From NCBI RefSeq assembly GCF_002321025.1, contig NZ_DCLL01000043.1, positions 1 to 23,084 of the forward strand: a stretch of 23,084 bases of DNA, in the 5' to 3' direction. Positions within the stretch are counted from its first letter, which is position 1, and the number at the start of each line of letters is the position of its first letter. The notes beneath the pieces were generated by a model. It made no database searches and had not been told where the DNA came from. It worked only from the letters and a program-made list of their open reading frames with translations. A program made the translations under genes and the position numbers. Of the stretch, positions 14,427 to 22,907 are shown in pieces. Origin of the DNA: Acinetobacter lwoffii. Its GTDB lineage: Bacteria > Pseudomonadota > Gammaproteobacteria > Pseudomonadales > Moraxellaceae.

Positions 14427-16568
14427 ATGAAGCATGATAAATTTGAACATGGAGCTGTGAGTCGGTCTAAGCCACTGACGTCATCATCACTGATTGCACC
14501 CCACGTTCACTTGTCTGAATCGGTTTTGTTAAAAAATCTGATCGATGCCTTACCGCAACCCTTGTGGGTCAGCAACAAACAACATCTGCAATATTTTAAC
14601 GATGCCATGACTGATTATCTTGGCATGAACCTGAATGAACAGGGCCATCTGCAATGGCAGAGTTTTATTCATACCGAGGACTTGCAGCTATTTTTAGCGC
14701 AGTGGCATGCTGCGCTGGATCAGCATCAGAATTTTGAAACCCAGTGCCGGATTAAACGCAATGATAGCCATTATCGCATGTGTAGCCTAGCGGTAAAATT
14801 TCATCATGAAGTTGACCATTTGCTGCAATGGGCAGTTTCCCTGACCGATGTGCATGATTATTTTGAGATCCAGCAGCAACTTTCTCAAATTGTTTCAACC
14901 CAAGAAAACATGCTGGATGCCAGTGCAGACTGCATTAACATCATCAGCCCTGAAGGCGAGATTCGGCATAGTAACTCTGGCTGTCTGGCACAAGCCAATC
15001 AGACCGCAGAACAAGATCAGGATCAGGATCATTCATTGTGCTGGCTAAATCGTTTAAGCCCTGAAGCCCGAAAATCCGGGCAGCGTGCTTTAAAACAGGC
15101 GGCCCAAGGCTTAAACAGCCGTTTTTCCAGCAAAGTCCAGATCGAAGATCAACCGATCCAATATTGGAATCATCTGCTCACCCCGATTCTGGATCAGCAG
15201 AATATTACCCAAAATATCCTCTGTGTATCACGCAATATCAGTCAGCAAAAAATTGCAGAAACGCGGTTAAAAGAAGTAATTAAACGTGATGAACTGACTG
15301 GCCTGTATAATCGCAGTACCTTCTATAAAACCTTTAAACAGGTACTGTTAAAGGCCAAACAACAGCAGACCATGGCGGGTTTACTGCTGATTGATCTGGA
15401 TTATTTCCGGCATATCAATGATACCTTGGGCCATATTGCCGGCGATCATCTGTTACATGTCTTGGGCAAACGTTTCCAGACCTGCTTCGGGTCAAATACC
15501 ATCATCGCCCGTTTGGGTGGCGATGAATTTGCCGTACTGGTCAAAAATTTGGAAAGTGAAGAACAGCTGCTGGCAACGGCGCAAATGGCCTATGCCCAGC
15601 TAGATCAGCCCATCAATTATGTCGGCAATAGCATCAGCAGTGCCATGAGTATAGGCTGTGCCATCTATCCACGTGATGCCTTAAATACCTCGAATCTGCT
15701 GAAGTGTGCCGATATCGCCTTAAATGACCTGAAAAATAGTGGTCGTGGTGGCATCCGCATGTTTAATCAGGAAATGTGCGGGTCATTGGAAAATATGACC
15801 AAGCAGCTGACTCTGGCACGCAAGATTATTCTCGCCGATCAGATCATTCCCTATTACCAGCCTAAGGTCCGTCTTTCTGATGGTGCAGTGATCGGTTTTG
15901 AAGCGCTATTACGCTGGCAAGATCAGAATCAGAACATTCAGTTACCTTCCGAAATTTTTGGTGCCTTTCAGGACTATGAGCTGGCCTCACGCATCAGTGA
16001 AACCATGCAGCTGAAAGTTTTCGCCGACATGAGCCGCTGGCAGGCACAAGGTCTGGATCTGTTACCGATTTCAATCAATGCTGCACCAGTTGAATTCCTG
16101 CGCGATGACTATGCCGAAAAACTGTTGGCACGCCTGTCCAATTTCGATATTCCGGCCCACAAAGTTGAACTGGAAATTACCGAACAGAGCCTGTCCGAAC
16201 ATGGCGCCAATTATGTGGTCCGTGCCCTGAACCTGCTGAAACAGGCCGGAATCCAGATCTCACTGGATGATTTCGGCACCGGACATTCTTCGCTGACCCG
16301 CTTGCAGGACTATCCGGTCGATTGCATCAAGATTGACCGAAACTTTGTAGAGCGCATGAACAGTGACCCATCTGCCCTGGCTATTGTCAAAGCCATTACT
16401 CAGATTGGCTCCAGTATTGCACTGGATGTTCTGGTCGAAGGAATTGAGAATACAGAACAGCTGGATACCCTGATCCATTGTGACTGTCGGATAGGACAAG
16501 GATTCTATTTCTATCGCCCGATGGCCGGTGCTTTGGCCCAGGCCCTACTCCATCCAGCAGATCAATAA
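14427..16568 (+). CDS. PAS-PAS-GGDEF-EAL cyclic di-GMP protein
   Basis: A soluble 713-residue protein with no membrane helix. Two PAS-like sensor domains (about 33-145 and 160-275) precede a GGDEF domain (about 285-445) and an EAL domain (about 460-710). The GGDEF signature is intact (LGGDEFAVLV, 363-372), but the inhibitory I-site RxxD upstream is replaced by GSNT. EAL-domain catalytic residues are all present: GFEALLRW, SINAAP, ELEITEQ, SLDDFGTG, IKIDRNF, LVEGIE and GQGFYF. Both synthesis and hydrolysis of cyclic di-GMP are therefore possible; in many such fusions the GGDEF part only regulates the EAL part. A TTG at 14406 in the same frame would add seven residues; the ATG was preferred, although neither has a good ribosome site. 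The signal sensed is unknown. Confidence 0.92.
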   Translation: MKHDKFEHGAVSRSKPLTSSSLIAPHVHLSESVLLKNLIDALPQPLWVSNKQHLQYFNDAMTDYLGMNLNEQGHLQWQSFIHTEDLQLFLAQWHAALDQHQNFETQCRIKRNDSHYRMCSLAVKFHHEVDHLLQWAVSLTDVHDYFEIQQQLSQIVSTQENMLDASADCINIISPEGEIRHSNSGCLAQANQTAEQDQDQDHSLCWLNRLSPEARKSGQRALKQAAQGLNSRFSSKVQIEDQPIQYWNHLLTPILDQQNITQNILCVSRNISQQKIAETRLKEVIKRDELTGLYNRSTFYKTFKQVLLKAKQQQTMAGLLLIDLDYFRHINDTLGHIAGDHLLHVLGKRFQTCFGSNTIIARLGGDEFAVLVKNLESEEQLLATAQMAYAQLDQPINYVGNSISSAMSIGCAIYPRDALNTSNLLKCADIALNDLKNSGRGGIRMFNQEMCGSLENMTKQLTLARKIILADQIIPYYQPKVRLSDGAVIGFEALLRWQDQNQNIQLPSEIFGAFQDYELASRISETMQLKVFADMSRWQAQGLDLLPISINAAPVEFLRDDYAEKLLARLSNFDIPAHKVELEITEQSLSEHGANYVVRALNLLKQAGIQISLDDFGTGHSSLTRLQDYPVDCIKIDRNFVERMNSDPSALAIVKAITQIGSSIALDVLVEGIENTEQLDTLIHCDCRIGQGFYFYRPMAGALAQALLHPADQ

Positions 16569-16587
16569 ACGCATCACGCAGGCCGAT

Positions 16588-17040
16588 TTAACGCACCCAA
16601 CGTACGATATAGTCTTCGATGTCATCTTCATGAATGTCGCTTTCACTCAGGCAGCGCCCTGCTGCCGACTTACGTGCCTGAATCACACTTTCCCGTGAAC
16701 CGCTGATCAGATAATGCCAGGATGGCAGGCTTTTGCCCTGCTCTACCCGGCGATAGGCACAACTCGAAGGCAACCAGTGAATCGTTTCCAGCTTCTCTGG
16801 CGTGAGCTGAATACAGTCCGGCACATATTGCAAACGATCCGAATAATTGGAACAACGCGCAGTGCTACAATCCAGTAATTTGCAGGCCACTTTGGTATAT
16901 GCGACTTCCTGAGTATCTTCATCTTCCAGCTTAATCAGACAACATAATCCGCAACCATCACACAAGGCCTCCCACTCGACTTGCGTCAGTTCAGCAAGTG
17001 AATAGTTTTTCCAGAATTCGGGACGTAAAGTATCGCTCAT
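16588..17040 (-). CDS. ycgN: YcgN-family cysteine cluster protein (UPF0260)
   Basis: A 150-residue cytosolic protein with the family hallmark CDGCGLCC at 27-34, plus Cys53, Cys58, Cys63 and Cys76, a set suited to binding zinc or an iron-sulfur cluster. Further family signs are EFWKNYSLAEL near the N-terminus, WLPSSCAYRRVEQGKSLPSWHYL in the middle and a WVR end. E. coli YcgN has similar length and layout. The biochemical function is not established. It converges on the GGDEF-EAL gene with only 19 bases between stop codons and no hairpin terminator, so the two mRNAs probably overlap at their 3' ends. The ATG has a poor Shine-Dalgarno. Confidence 0.88.
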   Translation of the reverse strand: MSDTLRPEFWKNYSLAELTQVEWEALCDGCGLCCLIKLEDEDTQEVAYTKVACKLLDCSTARCSNYSDRLQYVPDCIQLTPEKLETIHWLPSSCAYRRVEQGKSLPSWHYLISGSRESVIQARKSAAGRCLSESDIHEDDIEDYIVRWVR

Positions 17041-17232
17041 GATCAGGTCGGCACATTCAAAAATCAGCTTATTATAGCAGCCAGAACCCTGCAGACCTAC
17101 CGCCTCAAATTCTTATTACTATCACGTAAACTATTGTTAAATCATAGACAGTTCATCAACACAACACTAACAGTCGCTGGAATCGTTTATTTCTATACTA
17201 AATTTGAAAATAAAAACACATGGAGAATATAT

Positions 17233-17391
17233 ATGTTTCGCTGGGCTATTATTTTTGCTGTTATTGCATTAATTGCGAGTCTACTTGGTTTCGGTGGCGT
17301 CGCAGGCTTGTCTAAGGATTTTGCAATTATCTTGTTGGTAATTGCGGTGATTCTTGCGATCGTTGGTTTTCTTTCGCGCGGCAAGGTCTAG
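17233..17391 (+). CDS. Small DUF1328 (YtjA-like) membrane protein
   Basis: A 52-residue protein with two hydrophobic helices (about 2-24 and 28-48) joined by a short GLSKDF turn and ending in SRGKV. It matches the DUF1328 family: starts MFRWA, has the central LGFGGVAG block and ends FLSRGK. The open frame runs on upstream to 17134, but the ATG at 17233 is the true start because GGAGAA lies just ahead and family members begin there. Function is unknown; relatives are often stress- or stationary-phase-induced. A strong terminator follows 38 bases after the stop. Confidence 0.85.
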   Translation: MFRWAIIFAVIALIASLLGFGGVAGLSKDFAIILLVIAVILAIVGFLSRGKV

Positions 17392-17429
17392 ATTTACGCT
17401 AGACCTGTTCAAAGCAAGTGTTAGCTTTC

Positions 17430-17462
17430 AAAAAACAAGAGCCTTCTGGCTCTTGTTTTTTT
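17430..17462. terminator. Bidirectional terminator between the DUF1328 gene and murJ
   Basis: A perfect 13-bp stem (17431-17443 with 17448-17460), core CAAGAGCC, has a TTCT loop. It is flanked by A6 and T7 runs. It lies 38 bases after the plus-strand stop and 52 bases after the minus-strand murJ stop. Confidence 0.85.
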
Positions 17463-17514
17463 ATGGGTATTTTAATGATCTATTTTGATCAAAAATACTT
17501 CTTTCAATATGAAC

Positions 17515-19056
17515 TTAAGGTTTTAAATGACGTGGTCTAAAACCCGCTACCAGCAAGGCTGCAACGTACGCCACCACACCCACAACACATAAGATCAATA
17601 CTTCTAAAACACGCATCCATTGTGATACATCTGCGTTATACCAGCTTAGGGCATAGGCCAGAGCCGCAATCATCACCACATTGGCAAACATGAATTGCAG
17701 GAAGATTTTTTTCCAGTGCGAACCAAAACGGAAAATATCACGCTTATGCAGATAATAATAAAGCAAACCGGCATTGACCATGGCTGAACCCGTCGATGCC
17801 AACGCAAGGGCCATATGCTCTGCTTCCCAGTCAATCAGCTTGAAGAAACCGATAAAGATCACGTTCAGAATCGCATTGGCCGCCACAGCCATCAGACCGA
17901 CCCGCACCGGGGTTCTGGTATCCTGCTTTGCATAAAAACCGGGTGCAAAGACTTTAATCAACATAAAGGCAATCACACCACCGCTCATACATTGCAGTGC
18001 CAATGCCGTCATCTGGGTATCTTCAAAGGTGAACTGACCACGTTCAAACAGGGCCTGAATAATCGGAGTCGACAGCATAAACAGCGCAATACTGGCGGGT
18101 AGACCAGCCATCACAATGACTTTGGCTGCCCAGTCCATCATGCCACGGAATTTTTCCGGATTCTGTTCAGTATGTCGTGCTGATAAGGACGGCAGAATCA
18201 CAGTACCAATTGCAACACCAATGAGTCCTAGTGGCAATTCAGTCATACGCTCGGCACTATACAACCAAGACACCGAACCATCCTGCATGAATGAGGCCCA
18301 AATGGTATTTAATAGCAGGTTAATTTGCGTGACAGATACACCAAATAATGCCGGCAGCATCAACTTCATGATGCGATCTACGCCTTCATGCTTGAAGTCA
18401 ATTTTCGGTGGAATCAGCAAGTTTTTACGCCACAATTCCGGAATCTGGATGGCCAGCTGTAAAATACCAGCAATGATCACAGCCCAGCCCAGCGCCATAA
18501 TCGGCTCGGCCATATAAGGCGTAAGCCAGAGCGCTCCGGCAATCATCGCCACATTCAGCAAGACCGGTGCAAATGCTGGCGTGCTAAAAGAGCCATAACT
18601 GTTCAGAATACTGCTGGCAAAAGCCGTCAGTGACATGAACAGCAAATAAGGAATGGTCAGGCGGAACATGTTGGTCGCCAGAGCGAACTTTTCAGGATCG
18701 CTATGGAAACCGGGCGCATAGATATACATGATCAATGGCGCAGCAATGATCGCGACCATGGTCAACGTCGTCATGACCGTCGCCAGACAGCCAAACACTC
18801 GGCTAATCAAGATCTGGACTTCGGTATGCGTGCGACTGGTTTTATATTCGGTCAGTACCGGAATAAACGCCTGTGAAAATGCGCCTTCGGCAAATAAACG
18901 CCTGAAAAAGTTTGGAATACGAAATGCGACTACGAAGGTATCGAAGTCTTTACCAGCACCAAAGACATTCAGTAAAACAATATCTCGAACCAATCCCAGT
19001 ACGCGTGACAACATGGTCATCGCACTTACAATGACGGTCGAACGCCAAAGCGCCAT
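17515..19056 (-). CDS. murJ: Lipid II flippase MurJ (MviN)
   Basis: MurJ moves lipid II across the inner membrane for peptidoglycan synthesis. The 513-residue protein has about 14 hydrophobic helices of the MOP superfamily. Starting from the ATG at 19054-19056, the cavity residues essential in E. coli fall at the same numbers: Arg18, Arg24, Asp39, Arg52 and Arg270. Hallmark blocks are LSRVLGLVRD and FRIPNFFRRLFAEGAFSQAFIP near the start, and SAERMTELPLGLIGVAIGT in the middle. A GTG three codons upstream is possible, but AGGTGA is spaced for the ATG. The gene follows ampD on the same strand with a 69-base gap and no clear terminator, so the two may be co-transcribed; both serve cell-wall metabolism. 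Confidence 0.97.
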   Translation of the reverse strand: MALWRSTVIVSAMTMLSRVLGLVRDIVLLNVFGAGKDFDTFVVAFRIPNFFRRLFAEGAFSQAFIPVLTEYKTSRTHTEVQILISRVFGCLATVMTTLTMVAIIAAPLIMYIYAPGFHSDPEKFALATNMFRLTIPYLLFMSLTAFASSILNSYGSFSTPAFAPVLLNVAMIAGALWLTPYMAEPIMALGWAVIIAGILQLAIQIPELWRKNLLIPPKIDFKHEGVDRIMKLMLPALFGVSVTQINLLLNTIWASFMQDGSVSWLYSAERMTELPLGLIGVAIGTVILPSLSARHTEQNPEKFRGMMDWAAKVIVMAGLPASIALFMLSTPIIQALFERGQFTFEDTQMTALALQCMSGGVIAFMLIKVFAPGFYAKQDTRTPVRVGLMAVAANAILNVIFIGFFKLIDWEAEHMALALASTGSAMVNAGLLYYYLHKRDIFRFGSHWKKIFLQFMFANVVMIAALAYALSWYNADVSQWMRVLEVLILCVVGVVAYVAALLVAGFRPRHLKP

Positions 19057-19125
19057 CCTATTCACCTAATGTATAAATTTGTGGCTATTGTAATGAAACT
19101 TTTGTCAGAAGTTCATTGCTTAATT

Positions 19126-19716
19126 TCATCGCTCAAGCGAGCTTGAGGTGTTTTTATAATGCTGTAACTGTGTACGAAAATCAGCCCAGTTAAAATACGG
19201 TCCCGGATCGGTCTTACGGCCCGGTGCAATATCCGAATGCCCGGCAATATGCTGCTGAATCTTAGAATAATGCTGTTGCAGACAGGCCGTGACTTTCACC
19301 AAGGCCTGATATTGTTCAGTTTCAAAAGGCAAGTCATCACTGCCTTCCAGCTCAATCCCGATCGAATAATCATTACATTCTTTTTTGCCCAAATAGGTCG
19401 AGCGGCCGGCATGCCAGGCACGGTCATTAAAATTGACAAATTGCAGTACTTCGCCAGATCGTAAAATCAGCAAATGGGTCGACACCTGCATTCCTTCAAT
19501 GGTTTGAAAATAGGGATGTACCGACCAGTCCAGCTGATTCTGAAAAAACTGCTCAATATAACCGCCGCCAAACTGTGAAGGTGGCAGGCTGATATTGTGA
19601 ATCACCAGCAATTGAATCTCGGTCTGTTCTGGCCGCTGATTAAAATTGGGAGACGGGATTTGACGTGCACCGATTAGTTGCCCGTCCGTGACCTGAAACT
19701 CAGCTGCCTGTTGCAT
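19126..19716 (-). CDS. ampD: 1,6-Anhydro-N-acetylmuramyl-L-alanine amidase AmpD
   Basis: AmpD is the cytosolic zinc amidase that removes the stem peptide from anhydro-muropeptides during peptidoglycan recycling. The 196-residue protein has no signal peptide, as expected for AmpD and unlike the periplasmic homologues. Zinc ligands are His40 (VIHNIS), His160 and Asp170 (GHSDIAPGRKTDPG). The catalytic Glu122 is in GIELEGSD and Lys168 is in the GRKTDPG loop. The family block RAWHAGRSTYLG is also present. The ATG follows GGAGAA at 7 bases. In many Gram-negatives, loss of AmpD raises AmpC beta-lactamase through AmpR; no ampC or ampR is in this window. It lies upstream of murJ and divergent from nadC. 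Confidence 0.95.
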   Translation of the reverse strand: MQQAAEFQVTDGQLIGARQIPSPNFNQRPEQTEIQLLVIHNISLPPSQFGGGYIEQFFQNQLDWSVHPYFQTIEGMQVSTHLLILRSGEVLQFVNFNDRAWHAGRSTYLGKKECNDYSIGIELEGSDDLPFETEQYQALVKVTACLQQHYSKIQQHIAGHSDIAPGRKTDPGPYFNWADFRTQLQHYKNTSSSLER

Positions 19717-19897
19717 AAAACCGTTCTCCCCAAAATAAAATCTGCAAGATCAGCATTGCAGCCGACTTCATGCTAAAACTTTCAAGGAGAAATCTCAATT
19801 CATCCCGGCAAACTGGATGAAAAATCGCTCATCTTTTATGTAACGGTGCTAAGATAAGGCGCAATTTTCACGGCTTAAAAAAGATACGGAAATACTC

Positions 19898-20743
19898 ATG
19901 CGCATATCTCAAGCTTTGCTCGACCAGTCGATTCAGATCAATATTCAACAAGCACTTTCAGAAGATATCGGTGACGGTGATATTACTGCTCTGCTAACTC
20001 CTGAAGATGAACAGGCCACTGCCACCATCATTAGCCGTGAAGACATGGTTTTGGCCGGTCAGCCTTGGGTAAATGCCTTGATTCAGGCCTATGATCCGAG
20101 CGTTGAAGTGATCTGGCTGAAAAATGATGGCGATCATGTTCAAGCCAATCAAGCATTTTTAAAACTGGCCGGATCTGCACGTAGCCTACTCACCGTGGAG
20201 CGCCCTGCGCTAAACTTTGTCCAAACGCTGTCTGCGGTTGCGACTAAAACCGCCCACTATGTCAAAGAGCTACAAGGCTTAAATACCAAACTGTTAGATA
20301 CCCGCAAAACACTTCCGGGTCTGCGTATTGCACAAAAATATGCCGTGGCCATTGGCGGTGGTCAGAACCATCGTTTGGGCCTGTTCGATGCCTTTTTGAT
20401 TAAAGAAAATCATATTATGGCAGCGGGTGGCATTACCCAGGCGATTGCCAAGGCCCATCAGATTGCGCCGGGCAAACCAGTTGAAGTCGAAGTGGAAACT
20501 TGGGATGAGCTGAATCAGGCACTCGAAGCCCATGCCGATATCGTGATGCTAGACAATTTCACTCAGCAGCAGATGATCGACGCGGTGCAACATGTGGCCG
20601 GTCGCTGCAAACTGGAAGCCTCAGGCAACATCACCATTGATAATTTACGTGAAGTCGCGAGTACCGGCGTAGATTATATTTCTATGGGTGTATTGACCAA
20701 AGATGTCAAAGCCATTGATCTGTCGATGCGTTTCAATGCTTAA
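19898..20743 (+). CDS. nadC: Quinolinate phosphoribosyltransferase NadC
   Basis: NadC converts quinolinate and PRPP to nicotinate mononucleotide, carbon dioxide and pyrophosphate in de novo NAD synthesis. The 281-residue protein shows ERPALNFVQTLS at 101-112 (Arg102), LDTRKTLPGLR at 133-143 (Arg136, Lys137) and GGGQNHRLGLFDAFLIKENH at 153-172. EVEVETWDE, MLDNF, LEASGNI and YISMGVLTKDVKAID complete the set of substrate-binding segments. The sequence looks complete and active. The ATG has a GGA about 8 bases upstream. It is transcribed alone: the divergent neighbour is ampD, and a terminator follows 25 bases after the stop. Confidence 0.97.
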   Translation: MRISQALLDQSIQINIQQALSEDIGDGDITALLTPEDEQATATIISREDMVLAGQPWVNALIQAYDPSVEVIWLKNDGDHVQANQAFLKLAGSARSLLTVERPALNFVQTLSAVATKTAHYVKELQGLNTKLLDTRKTLPGLRIAQKYAVAIGGGQNHRLGLFDAFLIKENHIMAAGGITQAIAKAHQIAPGKPVEVEVETWDELNQALEAHADIVMLDNFTQQQMIDAVQHVAGRCKLEASGNITIDNLREVASTGVDYISMGVLTKDVKAIDLSMRFNA

Positions 20744-20768
20744 GCCTAAATGGGATAGATGACCGTAG

Positions 20769-20797
20769 AGGGTGCGAAGCACCCTTTTTTTATTTTT
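20769..20797 (+). terminator. Intrinsic terminator of nadC
   Basis: The stem AGGGTGC/GCACCCT (20769-20775 with 20779-20785) has a tight GAA loop and is followed by a T-rich run to 20797. It lies 25 bases after the nadC stop codon. Confidence 0.88.
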
Positions 20798-20843
20798 AGA
20801 AAAATTTTTTGCGTATATTTTGCTCAATTTTCTATCTTAGACC

Positions 20844-21041
20844 TTAATCATCATCGTCGTCCCGATTACCTCGGCGATCGCGGTCATCATCGTCACCATC
20901 ACGGTCGTTATATCTTCCGCTATCCTCATCACGATCCTGATTTAATACTGAACGCTCGTCATCTTCACGATTATTGCCCCAGTCACAGGCAGTTAATCCA
21001 AACACGCCCAGCAATGAAATTGCACAAAGCCACTGTTTCAT
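20844..21041 (-). CDS. Small Asp/Arg-rich lipoprotein, function unknown
   Basis: A 65-residue protein with a clear lipoprotein signal: MKQW, a hydrophobic core, and the lipobox LTAC with Cys19. The mature part is only 47 residues, 18 of them Asp, 9 Arg and 3 Glu, arranged as DRD, DDDD and DDDDD clusters and ending in five aspartates. It is almost certainly disordered and strongly acidic. Asp20 at +2 would favour inner-membrane retention by E. coli rules, which may not hold here. GAGGA lies 7 bases ahead of the ATG, which supports real translation despite the low-complexity sequence. I do not recognise a family. The poly-acidic tail could bind divalent cations, but this is a guess. It stands alone between convergent nadC and upstream rph. 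Confidence 0.72.
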   Translation of the reverse strand: MKQWLCAISLLGVFGLTACDWGNNREDDERSVLNQDRDEDSGRYNDRDGDDDDRDRRGNRDDDDD

Positions 21042-21181
21042 GTCGCATTCCTCATTGTGATCTCGCCTGATCCAATATCGGTTTAAAACCGGTTCAGATA
21101 TAGCCGATTCATGTCGGATTTTTGTCAGGAAGTTTTGTAATGCATTTTTTGGATACAGTTGCAGAGTGAAATTTCAGGCAT

Positions 21182-21207
21182 AAAAAAACGCATCCGGAGA
21201 TGCGTTT
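21182..21207 (-). terminator. Intrinsic terminator of rph
   Basis: A perfect 9-bp stem AAACGCATC/GATGCGTTT (21186-21194 with 21199-21207) has a CGGA loop. The A7 run at 21182-21188 becomes the U-tract on the minus strand. It lies 17 bases after the rph stop codon. Confidence 0.85.
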
Positions 21208-21223
21208 CTCAGCATGGGATGGA

Positions 21224-21940
21224 TTACCAGCCTAAAGCTTCTTGCTGTTTTTTCACCAGTTCCTGGATGCCTTTCTCGGCCATTTCCAGCATGGCATTCG
21301 ATTGTGCGCGGGTAAATGGTTTGTCTTCTGCAGTACCTTGAATTTCAATAAATTCACCAGCCTGAGTCATCACCACATTCAAATCGGTTTGACAGTTTGA
21401 ATCTTCTTCATAGCAAAGATCCAGTAAAACTTCATCTTTGAAAATACCAACAGAAACCGCAGCCACCAAACCTTTTAATGGATCATGTTTGATTTTTTTT
21501 CTTTCCAGCAAGACGTTCATGGCATCGACCAAGGCCACCGCAGCACCGGTAATCGCTGCAGTACGGGTACCGCCATCGGCCTGAATTACATCACAGTCGA
21601 TGGTAATGGTATTTTCACCCAGCTTTTTCAGATCGACCATTGAGCGCAAGCTACGACCAATCAGACGCTGAATCTCCTGGGTACGGCCACTCTGTTTGCC
21701 ACGTGCCGCTTCACGGTCACTACGGGTATGAGTTGAACGTGGCAACATGCCATATTCAGCAGTCACCCAGCCTTGGCCCTGACCTTTGAGGAAACGCGGT
21801 ACAGAACTATCCACACTGGCAGTACAGAGTACTTTGGTATGACCAAATTCAACCAATACAGAGCCTTCCGCATAACGTGTATAGTTACGGGTAATTTTCA
21901 CTTCACGTAATTGATCTAATGCTCGCTGGTCGATACGCAT
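21224..21940 (-). CDS. rph: Ribonuclease PH
   Basis: RNase PH is a phosphate-dependent 3'-to-5' exoribonuclease that trims tRNA precursors and works on structured RNAs. The 238-residue length is standard for the full protein. Visible motifs are the N-terminal MRIDQRALDQLR, LPRSTHTRSDREAARGKQSGRTQEIQRL split around residues 67-94 with Arg86, and GGTRTA with the phosphate-binding Arg126. The acidic active site is YEEDSNCQTDLNVV, with Asp180 and Asp186. AGGA lies 7 bases ahead of the ATG. The gene is divergent from a TetR regulator and ends in its own terminator, so it is probably transcribed alone. Confidence 0.97.
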   Translation of the reverse strand: MRIDQRALDQLREVKITRNYTRYAEGSVLVEFGHTKVLCTASVDSSVPRFLKGQGQGWVTAEYGMLPRSTHTRSDREAARGKQSGRTQEIQRLIGRSLRSMVDLKKLGENTITIDCDVIQADGGTRTAAITGAAVALVDAMNVLLERKKIKHDPLKGLVAAVSVGIFKDEVLLDLCYEEDSNCQTDLNVVMTQAGEFIEIQGTAEDKPFTRAQSNAMLEMAEKGIQELVKKQQEALGW

Positions 21941-22114
21941 AATAAGTCCTGTATGGGTTCAAAATAATTGCGGCTCAGTATAGCAGAAGCCTTTGCCAAG
22001 ATTAGGCAGCCTGGTGATTCATTTACAAAATCAATGCATCAGCTCGCTACGAGATGTCAAAATTCTGCCGATCTGTGCCACTACGATTTGATTTAATTTT
22101 TGCTAGACTAAAAC

Positions 22115-22127
22115 TCCCTATGAGGGA
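22115..22127 (+). promoter_or_regulatory. Short dyad overlapping the ribosome site of the TetR gene
   Basis: TCCCT (22115-22119) and AGGGA (22123-22127) form a 5-bp dyad with an ATG centre. The right arm contains the GAGGG that could serve as Shine-Dalgarno for a GTG start at 22133. It could be half of an autoregulatory operator or a weak RNA hairpin over the ribosome site. Confidence 0.25.
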
Positions 22128-22150
22128 AGGCAGTGACAGGAAACCCATTT

Positions 22151-22852
22151 ATGTCCTTACGTGAAGATCGCAAGCAGCAAAGTCATCAGGCACTACTCGA
22201 TGCGACACTAGCATTCAGCAGTCAGGGCCGCGCTTTCAGCACGATCAGCCTACGTGAAGTCGCGAATGCAGTCGGAGTAGTACCAACGGCGTTCTATCGG
22301 CACTTTCAGGATATGAACCAGTTGGGTCTGGAATTGCTGGATCAGGTTGCGATTCATATCAAGGGCGTACTCAATCAGCTGGGGCAGGCTTATCTGTATC
22401 AGCCGAATACCCGAACCCACACTGGGCTTGAGCTCTTCTTTCAGGCCGTCGAATATCATCCTGAACCCTGGATTTTTTTTGTGGCAGAACGTTGGGGCGG
22501 TTCGGACGTGTTACGTGTCGGCATTGAACGGGAAATTCATTTTCTGGCTGAAGATGTCATGCATGAACTGGCCAAGATGCAATCTACCCGACATATTCAG
22601 GCATCACAGGACTTGCAGGCTCTGGCACAGATGCTGATTGAACTGTCCCTGAACTGGGCCATGGGCTGGATTCATCTGCAGCATCAGGTTGATCCAGAGC
22701 TGCGCCGCGCTCAATCCAATGCCTTTAAAACCCAAAGCGTGCTACAGATGCAGCTCTTGCTACGTGGCATTTTGCACTGGTACCGGCGACCTGCCGAAAC
22801 AGTTGAAACCGCAAGCCCTGTGCTCAATGAAGCGGTCATTCCTCCAGTCTAA
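22151..22852 (+). CDS. TetR-family regulator, FabR/DesT-like
   Basis: A 233-residue TetR-type regulator. The N-terminal DNA-binding domain includes the helix-turn-helix block TISLREVANAVGVVPTAFYRHFQD, starting near residue 35. That block and the following NQLGLELLDQ closely resemble E. coli FabR and Pseudomonas DesT, which sense acyl-CoA/ACP saturation and repress unsaturated fatty acid genes. The C-terminal LRGILHWYRRP also matches FabR's end. The ligand-binding domain is the usual all-helical region. No fatty acid gene is adjacent, so its target is elsewhere if the function holds. Two starts are possible: this ATG with AGGA 9 bases upstream, or a GTG at 22133 with GAGG at 7 bases, adding six residues. 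It converges with a dsbA-like gene. Confidence 0.82.
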   Translation: MSLREDRKQQSHQALLDATLAFSSQGRAFSTISLREVANAVGVVPTAFYRHFQDMNQLGLELLDQVAIHIKGVLNQLGQAYLYQPNTRTHTGLELFFQAVEYHPEPWIFFVAERWGGSDVLRVGIEREIHFLAEDVMHELAKMQSTRHIQASQDLQALAQMLIELSLNWAMGWIHLQHQVDPELRRAQSNAFKTQSVLQMQLLLRGILHWYRRPAETVETASPVLNEAVIPPV

Positions 22853-22854
22853 AT

Positions 22855-22888
22855 AAAAAAAACCTGCATCATGATGCAGGTTTTTTTT
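22855..22888. terminator. Perfectly symmetrical bidirectional terminator
   Basis: An A8 run, the perfect 18-bp palindrome CCTGCATCATGATGCAGG (22863-22880), and a T8 run make one 34-base palindrome. Folded as a 7-bp stem with a CATG loop, it works equally on both strands. It serves the convergent TetR gene and the dsbA-like gene. Confidence 0.88.
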
Positions 22889-22907
22889 ACTGATCGTCAG
22901 TTCAGAC

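Noticed and set aside
17134..17232. N-terminal extension of the DUF1328 protein
   Set aside because: The ribosome site GGAGAA and the family's usual start both point to the ATG at 17233.
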